From DATGIQ01 sp035295665 (GTDB taxonomy: Bacteria; Planctomycetota; Planctomycetia; Gemmatales; Gemmataceae): DNA of 19,849 nt. The notes beneath the pieces were generated by a model that was given only the letters and a program-made list of their open reading frames with translations, was not told the DNA's origin and did no database searches. Where the stretch lies: positions 1 through 19,849 of the forward strand of contig DATGIQ010000645.1 in the NCBI GenBank assembly GCA_035295665.1, in the 5' to 3' direction. The translations under genes were made by a program, and so were the position numbers. Below are positions 1 through 6,815 of the stretch, piece after piece. Position 1 is the first letter of the stretch; each line of letters begins with the position of its first letter.

Positions 1-399
1 CGGCGGGACTCGGCCCAGATCTCGGGCCCCGGAAAGGTGCTGAGCCAATTGCAGCAACTTCGGGCACAAGACCCGGCAAAATTTAAAACGGTCGTTACGA
101 ACATCGCCAGCCAACTGCAAGCCGCCGCGAAGCAACAAGGCCAAACTCCCGAAGGCCAATTCTTGTCCGATCTGGCCAACAAATACCAAGCCGTTGCCAA
201 TGGTGGTAGTTTGGCACTGCTTCAGCCCAATCACAATGGCCAACTCGTTCCGCAGGCATACACCCCCACCGGGCAGGTTGCCTCTCAGCGAGCGCTGGCT
301 CCCGTTTCCAACCTGGGTGGCCAGGGCTTCCCCAGCTCGAATCTACAGCAGTTGTTCGGAAGCATTTCCAAAGAAGTGAGCCAAGCGTTGGAAACGTGA
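1..399 (+). CDS. Hypothetical protein, C-terminal part (5' end outside window)
   Basis: The reading frame is open from the first base, so this is the C-terminal part (about 132 residues) of a longer protein. A GTG at 37 could serve as a start, but the coding-like sequence continues upstream of it (QISGPGKVLSQLQQL), so I treat the gene as cut by the window edge. The visible part is rich in Gln, Ala and Ser. It has a predicted helical stretch (residues about 15-65) with repeated LxxL and QL patterns, then a Pro/Gln-rich tail ending SNLQQLFGSISKEVSQALET. I see no membrane segment or catalytic motif and do not recognise the family with confidence. It converges on motB, ending 60 bp from the motB stop, so it probably belongs to a different transcription unit. 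A role in the flagellum is possible from location only. Confidence 0.6.
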   Translation, partial: RRDSAQISGPGKVLSQLQQLRAQDPAKFKTVVTNIASQLQAAAKQQGQTPEGQFLSDLANKYQAVANGGSLALLQPNHNGQLVPQAYTPTGQVASQRALAPVSNLGGQGFPSSNLQQLFGSISKEVSQALET

Positions 400-423
400 G
401 CGGCATCCGAGCGGAGAATGCGA

Positions 424-444
424 GCCGAGCGCAAAGCGTTCGGC
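424..444. terminator. Stem-loop between convergent genes
   Basis: Nine base pairs (424-432 with 436-444, one of them G-T) close a three-base AAA loop in the 60-bp space between the left-edge gene (+) and motB (-). There is no T-run on either side, so it is not a textbook intrinsic terminator. Its position between two facing 3' ends suggests a shared transcript end or a 3'-end stabilising hairpin. Confidence 0.4.
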
Positions 445-459
445 GGTGCGGCGCTGGTG

Positions 460-1038
460 TTAATCGTGCATTAACAGATCCTGCGCGATTTCGGTCCAGT
501 TCACGTCGGCGACGGCTTCCTGAAAAAGATCCTTGTAGAGCCGATTCGTTTCCTTGGGAAATCCTCGTGGGATTTCGGCTTCCAGGTCTTTGGCCAGCAT
601 CTGGGTTGCGATCGTATCGACGGATGCCCGCTTGCTGAGGACATCGGGGGCCCAGCGTGCTTGTTCCCGCCGCCGCTGGGCCTGTTCGTGCCAGTAGGGG
701 CTCGCTTTCTGGTCTGAAAAAATCCAATCGCTGACCAGTTTGGTGACCTGGCTTTTATCTTTCCATTGACTGTAGGTTGTCCGGCCCCGCCCGACGGCCA
801 CCTTCTCTGCAGCGGGTACAGTACCCGGCGCCTGGAGTTCTACGACGGAGCCCCTCCGTTCAGGGCTGTGCGAGGTACCCAGGTCGGACGCGGAAAAAGG
901 ATCCTGAAAGTAGTAGGCCACGGCCCGCTTGACGCTCTGGTCCTGACCGCAAATCCACATCACCAGAAAAAACGCCATCAGTGCGGTCACGAAATCGGCA
1001 TAGGCGACCTTCCACGCACCGCCACCCTTTCCTGCCAT
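460..1038 (-). CDS. motB: MotB-like stator protein without OmpA domain
   Basis: Stator subunit that forms the ion channel with MotA in the inner membrane. The N-terminus matches the MotB plug family: a positively charged start (MAGKGGGAWKVAYADF) leads into one membrane helix (about residues 11-31, ending VMWICG). Asp15 sits where the channel Asp (Asp32 of E. coli MotB) lies. After residue 31 the protein is hydrophilic with a Lys/Arg/Glu-rich helical part, and it ends at 192 residues. Family members are usually about 250-310 residues and end in an OmpA-like peptidoglycan-binding domain. I see none of that domain's signatures, such as the NRRVE-type segment. The ATG has a GGGGAGGG ribosome binding site about 10 bases upstream and lies 24 bp after motA, so the two are probably cotranscribed. 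The gene appears intact, because no continuation is visible beyond the stop at 460 and another gene ends nearby. Confidence 0.85.
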   Translation of the reverse strand: MAGKGGGAWKVAYADFVTALMAFFLVMWICGQDQSVKRAVAYYFQDPFSASDLGTSHSPERRGSVVELQAPGTVPAAEKVAVGRGRTTYSQWKDKSQVTKLVSDWIFSDQKASPYWHEQAQRRREQARWAPDVLSKRASVDTIATQMLAKDLEAEIPRGFPKETNRLYKDLFQEAVADVNWTEIAQDLLMHD

Positions 1039-1062
1039 GCTGTTTTGCCCTCCCCGAAGCGA

Positions 1063-1923
1063 TCAACCGCTGGTGTCCTTGAAGATTTCCTGCATTTCCG
1101 CGTGGCTGGGACGACAATCCGTGCCAACGACCCGACGAGCACAGGTGACCACGTCGCGGGGGCTCTCTCCCTTACACATCGAAACGACCCCCGCCGAAAC
1201 CGCGCGGAAGAACGTCATTTCCTGCTCACCCAGGTATTCCATCCGGCCGGCCATGGGCGCGAAGAAACCGTAGGACATGAGGATGCCCAGAAAGGTACCG
1301 ACCAAGGCGGCCGCGACCTTGTGGCCAATCTCGCTGGCCGGGCCGTCGATGGCCTGCATCGTCACGACAATGCCCAAGACGGCCGCCACGATGCCGAAGC
1401 CCGGCAGCGCATCCGCCGTTTTCGCCAAGGCGGAGATGGCCGCATGATGTTCGCGCTCGATGACCTTCCTCTCTTCTTCGAGCGCGCTAGTTACCTGGTT
1501 ATCTTCTTCGATCTTGCCATCCAGGAGCAGAGAGAGTCCGTTGCAGAGGAATTCGGTGGCATGGTGGTTTTTGCTGATCTTCGGAAATCTTTGGAAGAGA
1601 TCGCTTCCCTGGGGATCGCTGACGTGCGCTTCCAGCGTCAACACCCCATCTTTGCGCGCCTTGCGGGCCAACGCATACAGGAGAGCAAACAGCTCGGCGT
1701 AGGCCTTTTTATCGTAGGGAGAACCCTTGATTAGCTGCAGGATGCCACGGACCAGGTCGCGCACCACTTTCATGGGCGACATGATAATTAAGGCCCCGAG
1801 CGAGGCGCCGCCGATGGTTACGAATTCGGAGAGATGGCAGAGCGCCGCAACGTGACCGCCGGCCATGGTAAAACCCACGAGCACGGCCACCACCACAAAG
1901 ATGCATCCACCAATGACAACCAT
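1063..1923 (-). CDS. motA: MotA, flagellar motor stator protein
   Basis: Membrane subunit of the stator that couples ion flow to torque on FliG. At 286 residues it has the normal family length. Four membrane segments are visible: about 2-20, 32-50, 174-191 and 203-223. The cytoplasmic loop holds the charged residues known to meet FliG in E. coli, at the same numbers: Arg90 and Glu98 (segment ARKARKDGVLTLE). The conserved prolines of helices 3 and 4 are Pro174 (ADALPGFGIVAAVLG) and Pro223 (SYGFFAPMAG), equivalent to E. coli Pro173 and Pro222. It is first in a motA-motB pair read divergently from flgB. Its ribosome binding site is weak (GGTGG about 5 bases upstream of ATG). MotA looks fully functional, in contrast to the shortened MotB partner. 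Confidence 0.95.
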   Translation of the reverse strand: MVVIGGCIFVVVAVLVGFTMAGGHVAALCHLSEFVTIGGASLGALIIMSPMKVVRDLVRGILQLIKGSPYDKKAYAELFALLYALARKARKDGVLTLEAHVSDPQGSDLFQRFPKISKNHHATEFLCNGLSLLLDGKIEEDNQVTSALEEERKVIEREHHAAISALAKTADALPGFGIVAAVLGIVVTMQAIDGPASEIGHKVAAALVGTFLGILMSYGFFAPMAGRMEYLGEQEMTFFRAVSAGVVSMCKGESPRDVVTCARRVVGTDCRPSHAEMQEIFKDTSG

Positions 1924-1962
1924 GTACTACCACCGTAGGGTGAAGGCGTCTCCCGCCAAAAA

Positions 1963-1991
1963 TTATCCGAGAATGCGCAAGCATAGCTTTT
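1963..1991 (-). promoter_or_regulatory. Possible sigma-28-type promoter for motA-motB
   Basis: Read on the minus strand, 1970-1963 gives TCGGATAA (6 of 8 matches to GCCGATAA). Bases 1991-1984 give AAAAGCTA (5 of 8 to TAAAGTTT) with a 13-base spacer; the usual spacer is 11. It lies about 40 bases upstream of the motA start. A second -10-like box, TTCGATAA, lies at 2055-2048. Both matches are imperfect, so this is only a candidate. Confidence 0.25.
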
Positions 1992-2117
1992 TCTCGGGCT
2001 TGTCCCGGAGGCGATCTGTTCCCGAGTCGTGCACACTTTCCCCACACTTATCGAAGCCCCGAAGGAATTCTTGCCCCGCATCGGCCGAATTCTTTCATAC
2101 AGTCCGCAAATTCCACC

Positions 2118-2145
2118 TAATAGAATCTCTCGATAATGCCGATAA
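2118..2145 (+). promoter_or_regulatory. Candidate sigma-28 promoter in front of flgB
   Basis: Bases 2138-2145 are GCCGATAA, an exact match to the enterobacterial FliA (sigma-28) -10 element. A partial -35-like TAATAGAA lies at 2118-2125, with 12 bases between the boxes. The flgB ATG begins only 7 bases after the -10 box, so a transcript from this promoter would be leaderless or nearly so. That fits the lack of a Shine-Dalgarno sequence there. A FliA-type sigma factor is encoded in the same cluster (15515-16228). Confidence 0.45.
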
Positions 2146-2152
2146 AAGTTCC

Positions 2153-2512
2153 ATGAGTACGACAATCCCCCGCATGGATGTGCTAGCGCATTTGCTGGAC
2201 GTGGCCGACCTACGTCACCGGGTCATTGCGCAAAACGTGGCCAACGTGAACACGCCCGGCTATCACCGCATGCAAGTGGACTTTGAGGATGCCTTTCAGA
2301 AAGCCCTCAAAGGGCCCGACGGGAAACCCCTTCAGGTGGAACCGAAAATCGTGGAGGGCGAGGGAAGTCTCCAGCCGCGCGTGGACGGGAATAACGTGGA
2401 CATCGACCAGGAAATGGCCCAGCTTGCCAAGAATACGCTGTTGTATCAAACGTTTGCCCAGATCATCGCCCACCGCATCGGCGTTACCCGCACCGCCATC
2501 ACGAGCAGGTAG
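2153..2512 (+). CDS. flgB: FlgB, flagellar proximal rod protein
   Basis: Rod subunit, exported through the flagellar gate and assembled on the MS ring with FliE and FlgC. The 119-residue length is a little under the usual 130-140. The N-terminal rod signature is clear: RHRVIAQNVANVNTPGYHR (residues about 22-40). The C-terminus is the typical amphipathic helix (DQEMAQLAKNTLLYQTFAQI). I chose the ATG at 2153. An alternative ATG (MDVLAHLL) lies 21 bases further in, and neither has a Shine-Dalgarno sequence. The frame is open further upstream, but the extension does not resemble FlgB. It is the first gene of the long plus-strand cluster and is followed by flgC after 45 bp. Confidence 0.93.
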   Translation: MSTTIPRMDVLAHLLDVADLRHRVIAQNVANVNTPGYHRMQVDFEDAFQKALKGPDGKPLQVEPKIVEGEGSLQPRVDGNNVDIDQEMAQLAKNTLLYQTFAQIIAHRIGVTRTAITSR

Positions 2513-2557
2513 TGGACGCTAGGCAATGGGTTATGAGCTATTCTGGGAGTGACTGGC

Positions 2558-3001
2558 ATGAGCTTCGATAGCCTATTCACGACTGCGAACATCAGCGCTT
2601 CCGGACTGTCGGCGGAGCGCTATCGGATGGAGGTTGTGGCAAATAATATTGCCAACGCCTTCACAACACGGACGTCAGAGGGTGGACCCTATCGACGCCG
2701 CGACGTGATTTTTGAGGAGGTACTTAACACGAACCTCCGGCACACTCCTCGTGGAGTCGAGCCGCTCGGCGGCGTCCGCATTGCTGGGACCGAGCCGGAT
2801 CAATCTACTGAGTTCCCGCGCATTCTGAATCCGGGTCACCCCGACGCCGACGCGAATGGGTACGTCACCTTACCGAACGTGCAACTGCCGCTGGAGATGG
2901 TGAACCTGATCACAGCCAACCGAGCGTACGAGGCCAACTTGAAGGTCTTGCAAGCGTTTCGCCAGCAGACCGATCAGGCCCTCCAGCTGCTCCGATCGTA
3001 G
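2558..3001 (+). CDS. flgC: FlgC, flagellar proximal rod protein
   Basis: Rod protein next to FlgB. It is 147 residues, within the normal range. The N-terminal rod motif reads RMEVVANNIANAFTTRT (residues about 23-39), where many homologues have a form of ANNIANxNT. The C-terminal motif is NLITANRAYEANLKVLQAF, matching the FlgC family closely; the helix ends in repeated Gln/Leu. The ATG at 2558 is chosen because GGGAG at 2545-2549 sits 8 bases upstream. A GTG at 2549 would add three residues but overlaps that site. It lies between flgB (45 bp) and fliE (43 bp) and is probably in the same transcript. Confidence 0.95.
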   Translation: MSFDSLFTTANISASGLSAERYRMEVVANNIANAFTTRTSEGGPYRRRDVIFEEVLNTNLRHTPRGVEPLGGVRIAGTEPDQSTEFPRILNPGHPDADANGYVTLPNVQLPLEMVNLITANRAYEANLKVLQAFRQQTDQALQLLRS

Positions 3002-3044
3002 AGAGGGCGGAGAAGACCCCCGACCCCTTTTTTAGGATTCGCGC

Positions 3045-3347
3045 ATGGCAATCGCGCCGGTTAGTCTCCCCGTTTTGCCGGATGCTTCGGCTGGCAGTAT
3101 CGAAGGCTCATCCTCCGGTACCGCAGGGGAGGCGTTCACTCGTATACTCAAGGATTTCCTGACCAAATCCGCCACGCAACAAGCCCAGGCAGATCAGGGC
3201 ATCATGGATTTGGCGGCAGGCAATACGGATAACTTGCACCGTGTCTTTCTGGACGTTATCAAAGCCGAACTCGGCACGCGCATGGTCTTGGAGGTTCGCA
3301 ACCGCCTGATCGAGAGTTATCAGCAGGTAATGCAGATGCAGGTCTAA
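3045..3347 (+). CDS. fliE: FliE, hook-basal body adapter protein
   Basis: FliE links the MS ring (FliF) to the rod. The protein is 100 residues, as expected. The N-terminal 30 residues are low in complexity (Ser/Gly/Ala). The rest is helical and ends with the family signature LEVRNRLIESYQQVMQMQV. The middle segment (AAGNTDNLHRVFLDVIKAEL) matches the conserved region that carries the D-x-H type pattern of FliE. AGGA about 9 bases before the ATG is the likely ribosome binding site. The flgB-flgC-fliE order is the standard one. A large inverted repeat follows the stop. Confidence 0.94.
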   Translation: MAIAPVSLPVLPDASAGSIEGSSSGTAGEAFTRILKDFLTKSATQQAQADQGIMDLAAGNTDNLHRVFLDVIKAELGTRMVLEVRNRLIESYQQVMQMQV

Positions 3348-3354
3348 ATAACGG

Positions 3355-3414
3355 TGCGCGGTGTTGCGGCCTACAAGCCGGACGCGCCTGGCTTGTAGGC
3401 CGCAACACCGCGCA
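3355..3414. repeat. Perfect 25-bp inverted repeat between fliE and fliF
   Basis: Bases 3355-3379 are the exact reverse complement of 3390-3414, around a 10-base spacer that could pair two steps further. The repeat begins 7 bases after the fliE stop and ends 38 bases before the fliF ATG. No T-run follows, so it is not a classical intrinsic terminator. In RNA it would form a very stable hairpin inside a probable operon, which fits mRNA processing or 3'-end protection, or a copy of a dispersed palindromic element. Confidence 0.85.
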
Positions 3415-3452
3415 CGAGGATTCAGGGTTAACCGGTTCATCCAGGGTGTCCC

Positions 3453-4970
3453 ATGGAATTCTTCCGCCGGTTATGGCAACAGCTCCGTCAGATCTGGCAG
3501 GGGCTGAGCTGGGCCCGCCGGGTCGGCATCCTCTTCCTGAGCAGCATCTGCGTGGCGCTGATCGTTGGCGTGGCCTATTGGGCTTCTCAGCCCGATTATC
3601 GCGTGCTCTACAGTAACCTCTCCCCCGAAGATGCCGGTGCCATCACCAGTAAGCTCCAAGCGACCGGCGTGTCCTATCGGCTCACCTCCGGAGGGCAAAC
3701 GGTGTTGGTCCCCGCCGAGCAGGTGGCCCAGGTCCGCGTCGATCTTGCCGCTGAAGGGCTTCCCGCCAAGGGAGGCAAGGGGTTCGAGCTCTTCGATACC
3801 TCGGCTCTCTCCACCACACCGCTGGCGGAGCGGGTGAACTTCGTGCGGGCTTTGCAGGCCGAGCTGGCCAAGACGATCATGCAACTAGATTCGGTCGCCT
3901 CGGCCCGCGTTCATATCGTGCTGCCGGACCAGTCTCCATTCATCCGCGAGCAGTTACCCGCCAAGGCAAGCATCATGCTGCGTCTCCGGCCGGGAGCGGT
4001 GCTGAGTCGAAGCACGTCTAGCGGCATCGTCGCCTTGGTAGCCCGAAGCGTGGAGGGACTGACACCGGAAAACATCACGCTGGTGGACGCGAACGGCCGG
4101 CTCCTTTCCGAATCGACCGATCCCGACGCCGGCGCGGCCGAGGGCACCTTCGACTATCGCCGGCAACTGGAAAAATACCTGGCTTCCAAAGCCGAGGAAA
4201 TGCTGACCCAGGCGCTGGGCCCGCAGCGGGCCATCGTCCGGGTCACGGCGGAAATCAATTCGCGGCGGCTGCGGGAGAAAAAGGAGAACTATCGGCCCGA
4301 CGATCGGGTCGTCATCAACGAAAAGGTGACCAGCAGCCGCTCGACTACCCCCGTAGTGACAGCGCGAGGGCCAGCCGGCACCGCCAGCAACCTCCCGCCG
4401 GCTCGTGGGGCCGCCACGGGAACGGGCACCGGCACTTCGCAGGACGAAACGACGGAAACGTCCTACGTCGTATCTAAGGTGACGCAGGAATTTGAAGAAA
4501 AAGTTGGCACGATCGAACGCCTGACCATTGCTGCCCTGGTGGACCTTTCCAAGGGAGAAGGCGGCAGCGGTCCGAGCATCACCAAGCAAGAGGTTGAGGA
4601 AATTATCCGTCAGGCCGTCGGCTTCAAGGTGAACCGGGACGAGATCAAGGTTAGTGACGTCCGGTTGTCAGGACCCCCCGACCTTCATGTGAATGATACG
4701 GAATGGGAGAAAATTCAGCTGTGGCAGAATGTGGCGAACATCGTCCGTAACGCTTCACTTGGGATCGCGGCGCTGGTCGGATTGATACTGGGGTGGATGG
4801 TATTCCGTCGGCTCCGCCTTGCGGCGCCGCCGCCGCCTCCGCCTCCAGGGCGGATGTCGGCCGCGGAACGGTTGACGGAAGCATTCCAGCGCAACCCCAA
4901 TGCGGTTGTTCAGGCCCTATCCATCTGGCTGGAGAATTTACCTCGGCCGCCGCAACAAGGGGCGACGTAA
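3453..4970 (+). CDS. fliF: FliF, flagellar MS-ring protein
   Basis: FliF forms the inner-membrane MS ring on which the motor and rod are built. At 505 residues it is slightly shorter than the usual 530-570. A first membrane helix lies at about residues 24-44. It is followed by the YscJ/FliF ring-building domain (QPDYRVLYSNLSPEDAGAI, then ASARVHIVLPDQSPF and LVDANGRLLS). The FliF C-terminal region follows, with a low-complexity Thr/Gly/Pro insert at about 300-335. The second membrane helix lies at about 425-450 (ASLGIAALVGLILGWMVF). A short cytoplasmic tail ends in a helix (NPNAVVQALSIWLENL), which matches the FliG-binding tail. A run of seven prolines precedes it. AGGG before the ATG serves as the ribosome binding site. 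Confidence 0.97.
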   Translation: MEFFRRLWQQLRQIWQGLSWARRVGILFLSSICVALIVGVAYWASQPDYRVLYSNLSPEDAGAITSKLQATGVSYRLTSGGQTVLVPAEQVAQVRVDLAAEGLPAKGGKGFELFDTSALSTTPLAERVNFVRALQAELAKTIMQLDSVASARVHIVLPDQSPFIREQLPAKASIMLRLRPGAVLSRSTSSGIVALVARSVEGLTPENITLVDANGRLLSESTDPDAGAAEGTFDYRRQLEKYLASKAEEMLTQALGPQRAIVRVTAEINSRRLREKKENYRPDDRVVINEKVTSSRSTTPVVTARGPAGTASNLPPARGAATGTGTGTSQDETTETSYVVSKVTQEFEEKVGTIERLTIAALVDLSKGEGGSGPSITKQEVEEIIRQAVGFKVNRDEIKVSDVRLSGPPDLHVNDTEWEKIQLWQNVANIVRNASLGIAALVGLILGWMVFRRLRLAAPPPPPPPGRMSAAERLTEAFQRNPNAVVQALSIWLENLPRPPQQGAT

Positions 4971-5111
4971 GGGCGAACAAAGAGCTATTTCCTCCAGTTT
5001 CGATTCCAGGTACACTGAATTGTACATCCAGATCAAAGTTATGACGATGAAAAACGGTTCATTTCCTCTCACCACCGGCAAATATGAACTAAGTTCAACT
5101 GTGTGGAGACG

Positions 5112-6089
5112 ATGTACGCCGAACAGAAAGCGGCCCTGCTGCTAACGACCTTGAATCCCCGAGACGCCGAGGCCATCCTGACGCGTCTGGGGCCCGAGCA
5201 GGGGAACCGCCTGCGAGTTCAAATCCAGGAGCTCGCACAGTCGCCGGATGCCCAAGAGCAGCTCAACGAAGTACTCCAGGAATTTGATAGCTTCTTACAG
5301 CAGGTGGAGGTGGGTCTGACACCCCCACCCGCCGCCCCGCCGAGTGAGCCATCCCAACCGGCATCGACAGACCGGGCACAAGAATCCACGGGAGCGCCTT
5401 CGAACTCCGATCAGGACGACGTGATTGCTCAGCTGCGTTCGTTCAGCGCCGACGATCTCAGTTTGGCACTCCAGAGCGAACAGCCGCGCACCGCCGCCTT
5501 GATTCTGGAGACTTTCGATGCTGTTCAGGCCGGTGAAGTGCTCAAGCGCTTGCCACCGGCGATGCGGGATCAGGTCTCGTTGCAGCTGGGACGGACGGTG
5601 CCGGTCGATCCGGAGGTTCTGCAGTGCATCGCCCGAGCCGTGATCCACAAGCAGCAGCATGCCGAAGAAGTGCCCCCTCCGCCGACGGAACAGGCCCGCT
5701 ACAGGAAGATGGCGGACATGTTACGGTTGTTGTCCAAGCCTGACCGCTTGGCCGTCTTGACTGCTCTGGAGCACGACAGTGCCGTAGCCGCCGGTGTCAA
5801 GGAATTTCTCTATCAATTCGAAGACCTCCTGCGAATCGAGGATCGGTCCATGCAAAAATTGCTGGCCGAGGTCGATTCCAAGAGCTTGGCCACCGCGCTC
5901 AAAGAGGCACCGAATGACATCAGGGACAAGATCATGAATAACCTCTCCAAGCGCGCTCGGGAGACGTTGGTCGAGGAAATGGAATTCCTGGGTGCGGTCC
6001 CGGCCGCCCAAATCGAGCAGGCTCGGAAAGCGGTGGTGGAAGTCGTGCAGCGAATGGATCAAGCAGGCGAGCTGGTGATGGCTGACTGA
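5112..6089 (+). CDS. fliG: FliG, flagellar motor switch protein
   Basis: C-ring protein that binds FliF and receives torque from MotA. It is 325 residues, close to the E. coli length of 331. An N-terminal domain (about 1-66) is joined by a Pro/Ser-rich linker (about 70-100) to the middle and C-terminal domains. The torque helix is well kept and even keeps E. coli numbering: Lys264, Arg281, and Glu288-Glu289 in place of Asp288-Asp289. Arg297 is replaced by Pro (LGAVPAAQIE). The middle-domain EHPQ motif, which normally contacts FliM, reads EQPR (residues 123-126). The ATG at 5112 is preferred, but GGAG lies only 3 bases before it. A GTG at 5103 would add three residues and has no ribosome binding site. 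The gene lies 141 bp after fliF. Confidence 0.93.
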   Translation: MYAEQKAALLLTTLNPRDAEAILTRLGPEQGNRLRVQIQELAQSPDAQEQLNEVLQEFDSFLQQVEVGLTPPPAAPPSEPSQPASTDRAQESTGAPSNSDQDDVIAQLRSFSADDLSLALQSEQPRTAALILETFDAVQAGEVLKRLPPAMRDQVSLQLGRTVPVDPEVLQCIARAVIHKQQHAEEVPPPPTEQARYRKMADMLRLLSKPDRLAVLTALEHDSAVAAGVKEFLYQFEDLLRIEDRSMQKLLAEVDSKSLATALKEAPNDIRDKIMNNLSKRARETLVEEMEFLGAVPAAQIEQARKAVVEVVQRMDQAGELVMAD

Positions 6090-6121
6090 ACGGGCAAGAA
6101 ACGCTAATCGGGAGTAACCCC

Positions 6122-6790
6122 GTGATTTACGAAGCAACGGTTCCGATGCGAAGGCAGTTGAAAGGCGTAACGCTGCTGGAGCCGGCAGCTTTTTGGCCCG
6201 AGCCAGCCGTGCCACAGCGGGAACCGCTGCCTACGCCTCCTCCCGAGCAAAACGGGACGAACGCCAGCCCTGAGGAAATCGAGATTCTGGAACGGCTCCA
6301 GGCGAACCTGGACGAATTGACGCAGGAGCTTTGGGCGCAGCAACGGCAGCGGCTGGCGGAGATGCAACGCGTTGCCATCGAATTGGCCGTCGCCATCGCC
6401 TCGCGGTTGCTTCACCAGCGAATCGAGCGCGGCGAGCTGGCCGTGGAAGGCCTTGTGCGGCAAGTGGCGGAGCGGCTCGAGCCCAAGGAAGCCTTGACCG
6501 TGTACCTCCACCCCACGGACCTGGCATCGATCCAACGACAAGGAACAACGAGTCAGGACTGGCTCCCCGGTCATGGAAAACTGAAGCTGGCGGCCGACGA
6601 ATCGCTTGGCCGCGGCGATTGCCGGGCGGAGACCGGCGACCTGAGTCTGGTTTTGAACCTGGACCAGCAGCTTGAGGAAGTGCGCAAGCATCTGTTGGAT
6701 GTTTTACCGGAAGCCGACGTGGAGCAACGGAAAGAGCTATCGTCGGATCGGCCACTTCGTCGCTATCCGGAGCGGCGGCATATCGCCTAA
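6122..6790 (+). CDS. fliH: FliH, flagellar export ATPase regulator
   Basis: FliH binds the ATPase FliI and tethers it to the export gate and C-ring. It has 222 residues. The N-terminus contains Trp25 in a Pro-rich context (AAFWPEPAVPQREP), reminiscent of the FliH tryptophans that bind FlhA. A helical, coiled-coil-like middle (about 50-110) holds LLHQRIERGE. The C-terminal domain has the family signature DESLGRGDCRAETGDLSLV followed by LDQQLEEVRKHLLDVL. The GTG start at 6122 has GGGAG 7 bases upstream. It lies 32 bp after fliG and 25 bp before fliI, the usual operon order. Confidence 0.92.
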   Translation: MIYEATVPMRRQLKGVTLLEPAAFWPEPAVPQREPLPTPPPEQNGTNASPEEIEILERLQANLDELTQELWAQQRQRLAEMQRVAIELAVAIASRLLHQRIERGELAVEGLVRQVAERLEPKEALTVYLHPTDLASIQRQGTTSQDWLPGHGKLKLAADESLGRGDCRAETGDLSLVLNLDQQLEEVRKHLLDVLPEADVEQRKELSSDRPLRRYPERRHIA

Positions 6791-6815
6791 GCCCATCCCA
6801 AGTCACGGACTCGCC

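Noticed and set aside
766..1734. A 322-codon plus-strand frame across motB and motA
   Set aside because: It is antisense to two clearly recognisable stator genes and resembles no known protein.
3008..3034. Run of six Ts after a C-rich stretch between flgC and fliE
   Set aside because: No stable stem precedes it, and it lies inside a compact operon just before the fliE ribosome binding site.
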